A stretch of 21,883 nucleotides of DNA from Clostridia bacterium (GTDB taxonomy: Bacteria > Bacillota > Clostridia > Christensenellales > Aristaeellaceae): contig JAFUWR010000064.1 of the NCBI GenBank assembly GCA_017471125.1, positions 1-21,883 of the forward strand. The letters run 5' to 3'. Shown here piece after piece: positions 1 to 8,413 of this stretch (position 1 is the first letter of the stretch; the number at the start of each line of letters is the position of its first letter). The notes under the pieces are model-generated. The model saw nothing but the letters and a program-made list of their open reading frames with translations. It was not told where the DNA came from and ran no database searches. A program made the position numbers and the translations under genes.

Positions 1-1
1 C

Positions 2-385
2 GAGGCCGTGGGCCGGGTGGACCTGGGCGCGCCCATGTCCCAGGAGGGCCGCGACCTGGTGTCCGACACCCGCATCGCCACCGGCGTGCTGCAATACCGC
101 GGCGGGACCTTCACCTGCCTGCGGATGACCGAGCGCTTCCGTGGCATGCTGGTCGAGTGGAACGTGCTGGACGAGCCCGGCGGCGGGCCGCCCACCCTCC
201 GCGGCGACCTGCCCGAATCCTTCACCCGCGCCGTGGAGTCCTGCGCCAGCGACCCGGATTGGGTCAGCTTCACCATTCAGACGCAGAAGGAGGGCACCCT
301 CAACGTCTACGTACGGCGCGTCTCCCGCCGGAACGACGGCGGCGTCGCCCTGCTGACCGTGCTGCTCCATAACCGCGCGGCGTGA
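2..385 (+). CDS. C-terminal part of a protein of unknown function (5' end outside the window)
   Basis: The reading frame is open from the first complete codon of the window and ends at TGA 383-385, so only the last 127 or so residues are present. A GTG at position 8 is the first possible start inside the window, but no ribosome binding site can be judged there and the frame continues upstream, so a truncated longer protein is the better reading. The visible part alternates short hydrophobic strands with charged turns (for example VLQYRGGTFTCLRM and the final VALLTVLLHN). This is compatible with a small alpha/beta or PAS-like sensory domain, but no motif names a family. It has GC-rich codon use like its neighbours and lies 39 bp upstream of the large surface protein gene, with no obvious terminator between them, so co-transcription is possible. 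Confidence 0.6.
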   Translation, partial: EAVGRVDLGAPMSQEGRDLVSDTRIATGVLQYRGGTFTCLRMTERFRGMLVEWNVLDEPGGGPPTLRGDLPESFTRAVESCASDPDWVSFTIQTQKEGTLNVYVRRVSRRNDGGVALLTVLLHNRAA

Positions 386-410
386 AGAACACTTACGTGA
401 TACATATGGC

Positions 411-418
411 GAGGAGGA
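411..418 (+). promoter_or_regulatory. Ribosome binding site of the large surface protein gene
   Basis: GAGGAGGA lies six bases upstream of ATG 425 and fixes that ATG, which opens a clear signal peptide, as the start. No convincing promoter is seen in the 39-bp gap before it. Confidence 0.75.
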
Positions 419-424
419 TCTCCC

Positions 425-3400
425 ATGAAGCTCAAGAGACTGCTTGCAGCCATTCTCACACTCGCGTTCGTTTGTATGCCCGTCGCGTCCATGGAAGGGC
501 TCGAGGTCGGGGATGCGGATGTCCGGCCCGCCGTTGAAGCGGCAGCCGACGACGCGCTCGAGGCCCCGCCCGAGGAGCTCCTGTTCGAGCTGGGCGACGT
601 GGAGGAGGTCGTCCCGGACGACGCCCTCGACCCGCCGGTCACGGAGGACGCCGACGCCAGCGACGCGCTCCTGGCCGCCTCCGGCGCGGAGGTCGCCATC
701 GACGCGGCCAGCTTCCCGGACGCGGCCTTCCGCGGCTATGTCCGCGAAAACTGCGATCTGGACGGGAACGGACGCCTGTCCCAGGCCGAGATGAGCCAGG
801 TCACGGCCATCGACGTGGAGGGCATGGGGATCACCTCCTTGGAGGGCCTCGACTTCTTCCCCGCGCTGGAATACCTGAACTGCCGCGACAACGCGCTGAC
901 CGCCCTCAAGGTCGACGACCACCCGGAGCTGAGGACGCTCTATTGCAGCGGCAATCAGATCGAATGGTTCGACATCAGCGACGACTACTACCTCCAGGAG
1001 GTCCTGCAGACCTACGGGCCGGTGCGGTATAGCCCGGACACCACCGCCTTCATCCCGCCGAACGCCCACGACGACGTGGACCCGGCCCTGGTCGTGGACG
1101 CGACCACCCGGATCGCCGCCTTCATGAACACGCTCCACGCCCCGGGCCAGAACATCATCCGCGATGTCGGCACGGTCACCATCGGCAAGGGCGAGGCGGT
1201 CTACGCCATCCAGTGCGAGGACCCCTGGACGCCCGAGTGGATACGGCGCTTGAGCGGCAGGTATACCGCCACAAGCTCCAACACGAAGATCGCCACCATC
1301 ACCAAGAACGGCGAGGTCAAGGGCGCGAAGGAGGGCACGGCCAGGATCACGGTCGTCACCGCCGACGGGCTGGGGGTGACCTATGCGCTGGTCGTCAAGA
1401 AAGCGCCGTCCAAGGTGGGCCTGCCCAAGGCGATCACGCTGGGCGAGGACGACAGCCTCCCCTTCTGGCCCGAGCTGTCCTCCGGCTCCGCCAGCCACGG
1501 TCTGACCTGGACGACCACCAACGCCGCGGTCGCCGAGTGCGACGACTATTGGGGCGAGCAGCAGCTTCGGACCGGCGTCCCCGGCAAGGCCACCGTCACC
1601 GTCAAGACCTTCAACAAAAAGACCGCCTCCTGCGTGGTGACGGTCGTGGCCGCGCCGCAGAGCATCTCCTTCCCCGAGAAGGCCATCGGCATGGGCGTGG
1701 GCCAGACCTACGCCGTCGAGCCGGTGTACAAGCCCGTGGGCGCGGGCGGCAGCCTGACCTGCTCAAGCTCGAACAGCGGCGTCGTCTCCGTCAGCGGGAA
1801 CGTGCTGACCGCGCAGAAGCCCGGAACGGCGACGATCACCGTGGAGACCTACAACGGCTGTGAAGCGTCCCTCGCGGTCACGGTCGCCGCAGCCCCCGCA
1901 AGCATATCCCTGAACAAGACCAGCCTCACCCTCGGCGAGGGCGAGGTCTATCCCCTTGTGCCCTCCGTCCCGGCGGGCAGCTATGCCAGCTACGCTTTCA
2001 CCAGCTCCAAGCCGAAGGTCGTCTCCGTGGCCGCGGACGGGAAGGTGACCGCGCTCAAGACCGGCTCGGCGAAGATCACCGTCAAGACCTACAACGGCCT
2101 GTCCGCCACCTGCGCCGCCACCGTCAAGAAGGGGCCGGACGCGGTCGCCCTGTCGCAGAAGGCGATCACCCTGTCCGTCGGCATGACCCAGGCCCTCGCG
2201 TGGAAGGTCACCGGCGGCAGCGGCGGCGACGATCCCTGCGCCTTCGCCTCCGACAACGTCAAGATCGTCACCGTGGCCAACGACGGCACGCTCACCGCGA
2301 AGAAGGTCGGCACGGCGACGGTCACGATCAGGACCTGGAACGGCCGGACGGACGCCTGCGCGGTGAAGGTCGTCGGCGCGCCCACGAAGCTGACCTTGAA
2401 CAAGACCAAGGAGACCGTCGGCGCGGGCGACGATCTGGAGCTGACCTATGCGCTGACGCCCGCCGACGCGCTGACCACGGTCACATGGACCAGCTCCAAC
2501 GAGGCCGTCGCCACCGTCGATCAGAAGGGCCGCGTCCACGCCGTCGCCAAGGGCTCCGCCACCATCACCGCCGCCACCAGCAACAAGAAGAAGGGCACCT
2601 GCAAGCTGACCGTGACCGCGCCGGTCATCAAGCCGGAAAAGACGATCACGCTGTCCGTGGGCATGACGGCTGACCTGGCGAAGGAATTCCCGGGCCAGGC
2701 GCTGTCCGGCTATGCCTCCAACGACACAAAGACGGCCACCGTGACCGCCGCCGGCGTCGTGACGGCGAAGAAGAAGGGCGAGACCTCCATACTCTTCACC
2801 GCCGTGGACGGGACGATGAAGGCCTGCGGCGTCACGGTCGTCCCCGCGCCGACGAAGATCGCCCTCGACAAGACCAAGGCCGAGCTCAGCGCCGGAGAGA
2901 CGCTCCGGCTTGCCTATGCCCTGACCGCCTCCTCCGCCCCCACCGCCATCACCTGGAGCAGCTCCAACGAGAGCGTCGCCACCGTCGGTCAGGACGGCCT
3001 GGTCTGGGCCGTCGCCAAGGGCTCCGCCACCATCACCGTCCAGACCCATAACAAGAAGAAGGCGACCTGCAAGGTGACCGTGAAGGCCCCCGCCGTGACC
3101 CCGACGCCTAAGCCCACCGCGACGCCCAAGCCTACCGCGACGCCGACCCCGACGCCCGCGCCGGTGGAATCCGATCTGAACGATTTTAGCTCGTATAAGG
3201 GAGTAATACAGAAATACTACGGTTCCGGCGGGGATGTGGTGATCCCCAGCAAGACCAAGGATGGCTATAAGGTTACGGAAATCGCAGATTATGCGTTTAA
3301 TAAATGCGACAGCCTGACGAGCGTGTTCATTCCCGATACTGTCAAAGCCATTGGAAGGTATGCTTTTAATGAATGTATTAATCTGACGAGCGTAACGCTG

Positions 3401-5791
3401 CCTGACGGACTTAAGACCATTGATGAAAAAGCGTTTTATGGCTGTACCAGCCTGACGAACATATTCATTCCCAACAGCGTTGAAGGAATGGGGTACTTGG
3501 TTTTCGCTTGTAGCGGTCTGAGGAGCGCGAACATTCCTATCAATTTCAAAAGTTCCGTAAGAAATGGGTTTTCAGATTCCGGTACGTTTTATAATTGTCC
3601 CGATCTGACTGACGTATCCATTCCGGATGGCATCACGCGCATTTGTTCGTGTATGTTCCAAAACTGTACCAGTCTAAAAAGCATTCACATTCCAGATAGT
3701 GTAAAAGAGATTCAGTATGGTGCGTTTATTGGATGCACGAACCTGACGAGTGTCACGATTCCAAACAGTGTTACGTGGCTCGGAGAGCGAGTGTTCGAGG
3801 ACTGCGACAATCTGACAAGCGTGACCCTGTCGAACGGCATCACTGAAATTAAAACTAATTCATTTATGAACTGTATTAGCTTGAGGAACGTGACTATTCC
3901 GAATGGGGTTACACTCATTGGCTATCATGCTTTCTCTGGCTGTACCAGCATGCAGAGCGTGAGCATTCCCGAGGGTATCACTGAAATTGTTGACGATGCG
4001 TTCTATAAATGTACCAGTCTGACGCATATAACCCTCCCGAACAGCCTCAATATTATATATAGTGGCGCCTTTAATACCTGCAGCGGGCTGAAGAGTGTAG
4101 CCATTCCAGCAAATGTCAGGGCAATTGGCAGATATGCGTTTTCTAATTGCCCCAATCTCGTCGTCAGTGTGGAAAGCGGCTCCTACGCGGAGAAATACTG
4201 CCAGGAGTATGATATACCCTATAAAACCTACAAGGGTTCCTTCTCCGTCGGCGTCTCCCAGGGGTGGCGAGACAGCGATCATATCTACATCATGGGCACG
4301 GCCGGAGGAGGGGTCGCCCCCTACCGTTATCGGTTCAGCGTGATCCAGAACGGCGCGGTCATCGCCTCGACGGACTGGGGCGAGGACAGCACGGCGACCT
4401 TGAGCCTGTCCACCTCCAAGCCCTTCTATGTTCGGGCGGAGGCGATGGACAACTGGGGCACGACGGCGAAATCCCTGCTGGTAGAGGGCAAGCCGCGCCC
4501 GACGTCGAGCAACGGCAAGGACGCGGTGAAGCAATACTTCCTTAGCCTGGTGAACGCCGCGCCCACGCCCCAATCGCTGAACGGCGTGATGTACGACGAA
4601 TCTCTGCCGGAGACCCAGTGGCTGATCAACACCGCCATCGACGTGCTGCACCTGGACCTCTCCGTGTTCCAGACCGCCGCGAACAAGCAGGCGTATCTGT
4701 TTGAAAACGCCTTCAAGGCCGCGGCGAACGGCCAGCAGATGGTACTGACCCACTGGGACGCCCTGCCTGAGAGCGTGAAGGTGCTCAAGAGCGCCACCGG
4801 CGCGGAGACGAGCCTGTTTTACAAGGCGCTGGCCGACCTGTGCAACAAAAACACCACCGTCATCTCCTCGGGCGGCTTCACCGAGGATTCCATCAGCAGC
4901 CTGTTTGACCGCTATTCCAGCGGGAAGCTGAGCCGGGCAGACCTGATGGACAGCCTGCCCATTCGCGGCCTTTCCGATGCCACCAAGAACTCCATCGCAA
5001 ACAGCTTCGACGTCATCAATGAGGTCAAGGTCATCGGCAAGGCGGTCAAGACTTTGGGCTATGCCCTCAAGACGGCCAACGGCATATTCGACGTCCGCAA
5101 CCAGATCGAGCTGCTGAACGCGATGGACGAGGGCGCTTTGAAGGAGATCTCCAGCCTCTATATGCAGTCCTCCGACAACGATATGAAGGCGGTCGGCCTG
5201 ATGCTGAATGAGATACTCAAGGCCAAGACCTATGAGGATCGGGTCAAGCTGGTGGTAGGAGGCAAGTTGAGCAGCCTCGCGCTGGACACCATACTGGGTT
5301 CCTTCTCCCTCTCGGGTAGCGTGCCGGTCGCCGCGTTTGCTTATATGGCCACGGACAAGCTCACGGGCGCGCGCGAATACGCGGAAAAGCACAACGAGCT
5401 GATGTGGGCCAGCGATTCCCTGAAAGTCGCCTACGAGGCGTTTGAGGACAGCCGCGAGGCGTACAGGACTTCGCAATCTGACAGCCAGTTTGAGACCTTG
5501 CTTTGGAACTATACCAACTATTTGCAGTTGGCCGCCACCACCGAGGAGGCTTATGTCGCCCTGTGCAACATGCAAAAGGACATTCCCATCATCTCGACCC
5601 CGGATTACGTGCTGAAGGCCGCGGAAAACAGCAGCGACAAGGCCGAGGCGCTGCGCGACCTGGCCGCGTCCGTTCGTCAGGCGCTTACCATGTGGCGGAA
5701 CGCCGACTATGAGGCGGCAAAGACCTGGCTGGATGTGTGCGCCGCCGATCAAGAGATGCTCAAGGCGGTCGGTATGAACATTTCCGTTTGA
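425..5791 (+). CDS. Large secreted multidomain surface protein: EF-hand/LRR head, about 8 Big_2 repeats, BspA-type LRRs, helical C-terminus
   Basis: The protein has 1788 residues. A signal peptide (about 1-22, cleavage probably after VAS) is followed by an acidic low-complexity stretch to about residue 90. Next comes a head of the kind common in Firmicutes LRR proteins, with an EF-hand-like loop at D111-x-D113-x-N115-G and an acidic residue at E122, then short LRRs (SLEGLDFFPALEYLNC). About eight Big_2 immunoglobulin-like repeats fill residues about 250-890, each with the S-S-N-x-x-V-A-T-V and G-x-A-x-I-T-V pattern. A TPTPKPTATPKP-type linker (about 892-917) leads to about thirteen 23-residue BspA-type LRRs (about 950-1255). 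After this come a beta-rich domain (about 1270-1360) and a helical region to the end that I do not recognise. There is no LPxTG motif, SLH domain or C-terminal membrane anchor, so how it is retained at the cell is unclear. Adhesion to host or dietary polymers is the usual inference for this architecture; it is not shown here. Confidence 0.88.
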   Translation: MKLKRLLAAILTLAFVCMPVASMEGLEVGDADVRPAVEAAADDALEAPPEELLFELGDVEEVVPDDALDPPVTEDADASDALLAASGAEVAIDAASFPDAAFRGYVRENCDLDGNGRLSQAEMSQVTAIDVEGMGITSLEGLDFFPALEYLNCRDNALTALKVDDHPELRTLYCSGNQIEWFDISDDYYLQEVLQTYGPVRYSPDTTAFIPPNAHDDVDPALVVDATTRIAAFMNTLHAPGQNIIRDVGTVTIGKGEAVYAIQCEDPWTPEWIRRLSGRYTATSSNTKIATITKNGEVKGAKEGTARITVVTADGLGVTYALVVKKAPSKVGLPKAITLGEDDSLPFWPELSSGSASHGLTWTTTNAAVAECDDYWGEQQLRTGVPGKATVTVKTFNKKTASCVVTVVAAPQSISFPEKAIGMGVGQTYAVEPVYKPVGAGGSLTCSSSNSGVVSVSGNVLTAQKPGTATITVETYNGCEASLAVTVAAAPASISLNKTSLTLGEGEVYPLVPSVPAGSYASYAFTSSKPKVVSVAADGKVTALKTGSAKITVKTYNGLSATCAATVKKGPDAVALSQKAITLSVGMTQALAWKVTGGSGGDDPCAFASDNVKIVTVANDGTLTAKKVGTATVTIRTWNGRTDACAVKVVGAPTKLTLNKTKETVGAGDDLELTYALTPADALTTVTWTSSNEAVATVDQKGRVHAVAKGSATITAATSNKKKGTCKLTVTAPVIKPEKTITLSVGMTADLAKEFPGQALSGYASNDTKTATVTAAGVVTAKKKGETSILFTAVDGTMKACGVTVVPAPTKIALDKTKAELSAGETLRLAYALTASSAPTAITWSSSNESVATVGQDGLVWAVAKGSATITVQTHNKKKATCKVTVKAPAVTPTPKPTATPKPTATPTPTPAPVESDLNDFSSYKGVIQKYYGSGGDVVIPSKTKDGYKVTEIADYAFNKCDSLTSVFIPDTVKAIGRYAFNECINLTSVTLPDGLKTIDEKAFYGCTSLTNIFIPNSVEGMGYLVFACSGLRSANIPINFKSSVRNGFSDSGTFYNCPDLTDVSIPDGITRICSCMFQNCTSLKSIHIPDSVKEIQYGAFIGCTNLTSVTIPNSVTWLGERVFEDCDNLTSVTLSNGITEIKTNSFMNCISLRNVTIPNGVTLIGYHAFSGCTSMQSVSIPEGITEIVDDAFYKCTSLTHITLPNSLNIIYSGAFNTCSGLKSVAIPANVRAIGRYAFSNCPNLVVSVESGSYAEKYCQEYDIPYKTYKGSFSVGVSQGWRDSDHIYIMGTAGGGVAPYRYRFSVIQNGAVIASTDWGEDSTATLSLSTSKPFYVRAEAMDNWGTTAKSLLVEGKPRPTSSNGKDAVKQYFLSLVNAAPTPQSLNGVMYDESLPETQWLINTAIDVLHLDLSVFQTAANKQAYLFENAFKAAANGQQMVLTHWDALPESVKVLKSATGAETSLFYKALADLCNKNTTVISSGGFTEDSISSLFDRYSSGKLSRADLMDSLPIRGLSDATKNSIANSFDVINEVKVIGKAVKTLGYALKTANGIFDVRNQIELLNAMDEGALKEISSLYMQSSDNDMKAVGLMLNEILKAKTYEDRVKLVVGGKLSSLALDTILGSFSLSGSVPVAAFAYMATDKLTGAREYAEKHNELMWASDSLKVAYEAFEDSREAYRTSQSDSQFETLLWNYTNYLQLAATTEEAYVALCNMQKDIPIISTPDYVLKAAENSSDKAEALRDLAASVRQALTMWRNADYEAAKTWLDVCAADQEMLKAVGMNISV
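2162..3105 (+). repeat. Tandem duplication of a two-Big_2-domain unit (period about 468-480 bp)
   Basis: Inside the surface protein gene, Big_2 repeats 5+6 and 7+8 form a duplicated pair. Each pair opens with a TLSVGMT-containing domain followed by a domain with a PTK-x-x-L-x-KTK start. Nucleotide blocks match at a distance of 468 bp: GCCGTCGCCAAGGGCTCCGC at 2540 and 3008, and ACCTGCAAG at 2597 and 3065. The CTGTCCGT blocks at 2171 and 2651 are 480 bp apart, so the first copy carries about 12 extra bases. This points to fairly recent expansion by recombination between repeats. Confidence 0.75.
3178..4220 (+). repeat. BspA-type LRR block (about 13 units of 23 residues) with base composition unlike the rest of the gene
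   Basis: The repeat unit is I/V-x-x-I-x-x-x-A-F-x-x-C-x-x-L-x-S-V-x-I-P-x-x, about 69 bp long. It runs from about nt 3272 to 4180, with one unit carrying a roughly six-residue insertion near nt 3570. The DNA is visibly AT-richer than its surroundings: hand counts give 29/60 GC at 3301-3360, 25/60 at 3361-3420 and 21/60 at 3541-3600, against 40/60 at 2281-2340 in the Big_2 part. The change comes directly after the Pro/Thr linker and reverts near 4220. Confidence 0.85.
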
Positions 5792-5898
5792 AGCTGAACC
5801 AAGTGCAGCAGCGCCAATAGCTTGACGGCGGGGACGACCCTGACACGAAAGCGATCCGATTTCGCCGGCGTTGTGTGATGGTTCTGTGACCTTTGGCG

Positions 5899-5907
5899 TG
5901 GTATGAT
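5899..5907 (+). promoter_or_regulatory. Extended -10 promoter element for the small acidic secreted protein
   Basis: TGGTATGAT places a TGn extension in front of a TATGAT -10 box. Its -35 region (TGGTTC at a 17-bp spacing) is weak. Transcription would start near 5914, leaving a leader of about 33 bases. Position and match are reasonable but untested. Confidence 0.5.
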
Positions 5908-5946
5908 GTACCCACGGAAATCAAAAAAAGAAAGAAGGTCATCTAT

Positions 5947-6456
5947 ATGAAGAAGATCATCGTCACCCTCCTGGTCGCCGTCCTCGCCCTGTCCGCCGTC
6001 GCGCTCGCCGAGACCTACAAGTCCGACGACCTTTCCTTCAAGTACGACGCCGACGCCTTCGACGTCGAGGTCGACGACCGCACCGACGACGAGACCACCG
6101 TGGTGCTCACGGGCAAGGACGCCGCCTGGGGCCAGACCTACGTCCGCTTCTACCTCAAGGAGCTGGAGAAGGGCGAGACCTTCCCCACCCCCGCCGAGTT
6201 CAAGCCCATCGCCGACGTGGAGGTCACCCAGGGCGACTGGAACGGCTTCAAGGACGTGTTCATGTACACCGTCGAGAACGACGACGGCACCAGCCAGCAC
6301 TTCTTCGTCGCCCCCGTCGCCGATGACGACGACGGCGAGATCGAGGACCTGCTGACCGTGGAGATCGGCACCACCGCCATCGACGACGCGGACGCCGCCG
6401 CCCGCCGCGACGACCTGATCAGCGCCGTGGTGGACAGCCTGGTCGTCGACGACTGA
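5947..6456 (+). CDS. Small acidic secreted protein of unknown function
   Basis: The protein has 169 residues. It starts at ATG 5947 rather than at an in-frame ATG 54 bases upstream, because AAGAAGGT at 5932-5939 is correctly spaced and the chosen start opens a textbook signal peptide (MKKIIVTLLVAVLALSAVALA, cleavage before ET). The mature part is strongly acidic, with Asp/Glu-rich runs (VDDRTDDET, DDDDGEIED) and an Asp-Asp C-terminus. The order SDDLSFKYDADAFDVEV, then a central EVTQGDWNGFKDVFMYTVEN, then a C-terminal helix is reminiscent of PsbP/DcrB-like secreted folds, but this is a weak resemblance. It has its own promoter and a strong terminator, so it is probably a single-gene transcript. 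Calcium binding is possible from the charge, but no EF-hand is present. Confidence 0.75.
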   Translation: MKKIIVTLLVAVLALSAVALAETYKSDDLSFKYDADAFDVEVDDRTDDETTVVLTGKDAAWGQTYVRFYLKELEKGETFPTPAEFKPIADVEVTQGDWNGFKDVFMYTVENDDGTSQHFFVAPVADDDDGEIEDLLTVEIGTTAIDDADAAARRDDLISAVVDSLVVDD

Positions 6457-6468
6457 CGCATATAGATA

Positions 6469-6500
6469 GGGCCTCGGGTGCTTTTGCCCGAGGCCCTGTT
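6469..6500 (+). terminator. Intrinsic terminator after the small acidic protein gene
   Basis: A perfect 10-bp stem, GGGCCTCGGG (6469-6478) with CCCGAGGCCC (6487-6496), encloses an 8-base loop and is followed by TGTTTTCG. It sits 12 bp after the stop codon and 8 bp before the end of the convergent permease gene, so it may act on both strands. Confidence 0.85.
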
Positions 6501-6504
6501 TTCG

Positions 6505-7827
6505 TTATCGCTTCTTCTTCGCGGCGTAGTATACGGGCAGTCCGACGAGCGTGATGCCCACGCTGCACAGCGCCATGATGGTGGCCCGCGTGCCGGACAG
6601 GAAGAGCTGGCTGAATATGACGAACAGGCCGCTCAAGATGGCCAGCGCGGGGACGACGGGGTACAGCGGCACCCTGTACTTGCGCTCCCAGTCGGGGTGG
6701 AGGCGGCGCAGGCGGACGACGCAGGCAAAGGTCAGCGTGTAGAAGATCCAGCAGGAGAACACGCCGAGGTCCGTCAGCAGGTCGAACTCGCCGCTCAAAG
6801 AATAGACGCAAGCCAGCAGGCCGACCAGCAGGATGGCGTTGGCGGGCACGCGCCGGTCGTTGAGCCTGCTGAGCTGGCGGCTCCCGGGCAGCGTCCCCTG
6901 GGCCGCGAGCTGGTAGGCCACGCGGGAGCCGGACATCAGAAAGCCGTTGCCCGCGCCGATGACGGAGATGATGATGCCGATCTTGATGAGCAGCCCGCCC
7001 GAGCTGCCGAACAGCTTCGTCGCCACGGCGGTGGCCGGGGACTCGAGGCGCATCAGCTCGTCCGCGGGGATGACCCGCAGGTAGGCGATGTTGATGACCA
7101 GGTACACCGCCATGATGATGCAGACGCCGCTGACGATGGCCCGGGGCAGGTCCCTGCCGGGATGCTTCATTTCACCGGCGATGGTGCCGACGTTGGTCCA
7201 GCCCTCGAAGGCGAACAGCACCGCCAGCAGCGTGGACCCCAGCGCCCCGCCCAGGCTCACGCCCTCGCCCACCAGCGGCGACAGCACCGGCGCGTGGCTC
7301 TGGCCGCGCACGAAGCCGAACACCATCAGCAGTATCAGCGGTATCAGCTTGCAGGCGGTGGACACGATCTGCAGGCCGCCCGCCGCCCGGGAGCCCAGGC
7401 AGTTGGACGCCACTAAGAGCACGATCACGGCGATGCCCACAGGCAGCGCGTACTGCGGGCCGATCCACTCGCCCAGCTCCGACCCCACCTTGACGCCGTA
7501 GCCCGCCAGGAACGCCGGGTAGAATATGATGACCTGCATCCACCCCGCCAGGAAGCCGAGCCGGTCGTCGAAGGTGTCGCTCAGGTAGGCCACCATGCCG
7601 CCCGTCTTGGGGATGAGGATGGCGACCTCCGAGAACGTCAGCGCGGCGAAGATGCTGATGAGCCCGCCCAGCACCCACGCCAGTATGCCCAGCCCCGGCG
7701 CGCCGCCGGTGGCCTGATAGATGGCGTAGGGCTTGAAGAACACGCCCGCGCCGATCACGCAGCCGACCACGATGGACGTGGCCGTCATGAAACCCAGATT
7801 CTTCTTCATCTCATGCTTCGTTTCCAT
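6505..7827 (-). CDS. APC-family amino acid/amine permease
   Basis: The protein has 440 residues and about twelve hydrophobic segments. The start is supported by GGGGGAAG nine to ten bases upstream of ATG 7827. The N-terminus has the transmembrane-1 signature of the amino acid-polyamine-organocation family (GCVIGAGVFFKP), followed by LTFSEVAILIPKTGGMVAYL, which resembles the LAT/SteT-like exchanger branch. Such proteins move amino acids or related amines across the cytoplasmic membrane by proton coupling or exchange; the substrate cannot be read from sequence. It is the second gene of a minus-strand operon, starting 18 bp after the stop of an acetyltransferase gene, so transport of an amine or of its acetylated product is a reasonable guess. 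The C-terminus ends in a basic AAKKKR tail. No frameshift or missing segment is seen. Confidence 0.9.
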   Translation of the reverse strand: METKHEMKKNLGFMTATSIVVGCVIGAGVFFKPYAIYQATGGAPGLGILAWVLGGLISIFAALTFSEVAILIPKTGGMVAYLSDTFDDRLGFLAGWMQVIIFYPAFLAGYGVKVGSELGEWIGPQYALPVGIAVIVLLVASNCLGSRAAGGLQIVSTACKLIPLILLMVFGFVRGQSHAPVLSPLVGEGVSLGGALGSTLLAVLFAFEGWTNVGTIAGEMKHPGRDLPRAIVSGVCIIMAVYLVINIAYLRVIPADELMRLESPATAVATKLFGSSGGLLIKIGIIISVIGAGNGFLMSGSRVAYQLAAQGTLPGSRQLSRLNDRRVPANAILLVGLLACVYSLSGEFDLLTDLGVFSCWIFYTLTFACVVRLRRLHPDWERKYRVPLYPVVPALAILSGLFVIFSQLFLSGTRATIMALCSVGITLVGLPVYYAAKKKR

Positions 7828-7845
7828 CGAAAAACACTTCCCCCG

Positions 7846-8361
7846 TCAGAGCATTCTCTCCATCTCGTGCCACGCCTCCCCGCCCCAGGTGGACGCGGAC
7901 AGGCCGCGGTCTGTGAACCCCATCCGTTCATACATCGGCACCAGCCTGTCCAGGCAGGTGAGCACAAGGAGCCTGCGCCCCTTCCCGCGCTCCCGCGCGG
8001 CGAAGCCCTCCATCAGCGCCCGCCCCAGCCCGCGCAGGCGGTGCTCCGGCAGCACGTCCAAGCCCAGGATCATCAGCGCCCGGCCGTCGGGGTCGTGCAG
8101 CTTTTCGTCGGTGAAGAACTCGTCCCGGAAGGCCGTCTCGTCGGTGGCGATGCCGTTGATGAAGCCCGCCAGTCGGCCCGTCTCCCGGTCCACGGCCACC
8201 CAGAAGGCGTCCGACGCCGCCGCGATGCGAGCCAGCATGTGCGCCCGCGAGCACGCCTCGTTGGGCGGGAAGCAGATCTGCTCGATGGCGTTGGCCGCCT
8301 CGGCCTCGTCGGGCCGGATGGTCCTGAAGGTGTAGCGCGCGTCGATGTCGCTTCGCGTCAT
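7846..8361 (-). CDS. GNAT-family N-acetyltransferase, arylalkylamine/amine acetyltransferase-like
   Basis: The protein has about 171 residues. The frame also has a GTG at 8379 and an ATG at 8370, but GAGGGAG lies nine bases upstream of ATG 8361, and the upstream GTG would itself be part of that ribosome binding site. The start MTRSDIDARYTFR is therefore preferred. The acetyl-CoA pyrophosphate-binding motif is LDVLPEHRLRGLGRALM (R-x-x-G-x-G/A type). The early AIEQICFPPNEACS segment and the C-terminal MYERMGFTDRGLSASTWGG followed by WHEM are like bacterial relatives of serotonin N-acetyltransferase. It should transfer acetyl from acetyl-CoA to a primary amine, but the real substrate is unknown. 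It is the first gene of an operon with the amine/amino-acid permease. Confidence 0.85.
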   Translation of the reverse strand: MTRSDIDARYTFRTIRPDEAEAANAIEQICFPPNEACSRAHMLARIAAASDAFWVAVDRETGRLAGFINGIATDETAFRDEFFTDEKLHDPDGRALMILGLDVLPEHRLRGLGRALMEGFAARERGKGRRLLVLTCLDRLVPMYERMGFTDRGLSASTWGGEAWHEMERML

Positions 8362-8384
8362 GTGTATCATCTCCCTCACAGGCT

Positions 8385-8413
8385 ATCATACTCCATCCGG
8401 CGCGAAAATGCAA
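8385..8413 (-). promoter_or_regulatory. Possible proximal promoter of the acetyltransferase-permease operon
   Basis: On the minus strand, TTGCAT (8408-8413) and TATGAT (8385-8390) are separated by 17 bp. The -35 box is only a half match and there is no TG extension, so this is weaker than the distal promoter. It would give a very short leader that still contains the GAGGGAG ribosome binding site. Confidence 0.4.

Noticed and set aside
3272..4180. Regular roughly 69-bp periodicity considered as a non-coding repeat array
   Set aside because: The period matches 23-residue BspA-type LRR units in an uninterrupted reading frame.
3860..5752. Long open frame on the minus strand (about 630 codons) opposite the surface-protein gene
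   Set aside because: It is antisense to a protein with a clear signal peptide, repeats and a ribosome binding site. Its translation is Gly/Val/His/Arg-rich without domains, as expected for the mirror of GC-rich codons.
425..5791. LPxTG or SLH cell-wall anchor on the surface protein
   Set aside because: The C-terminus ends GMNISV without a sortase motif, hydrophobic tail or SLH repeats.
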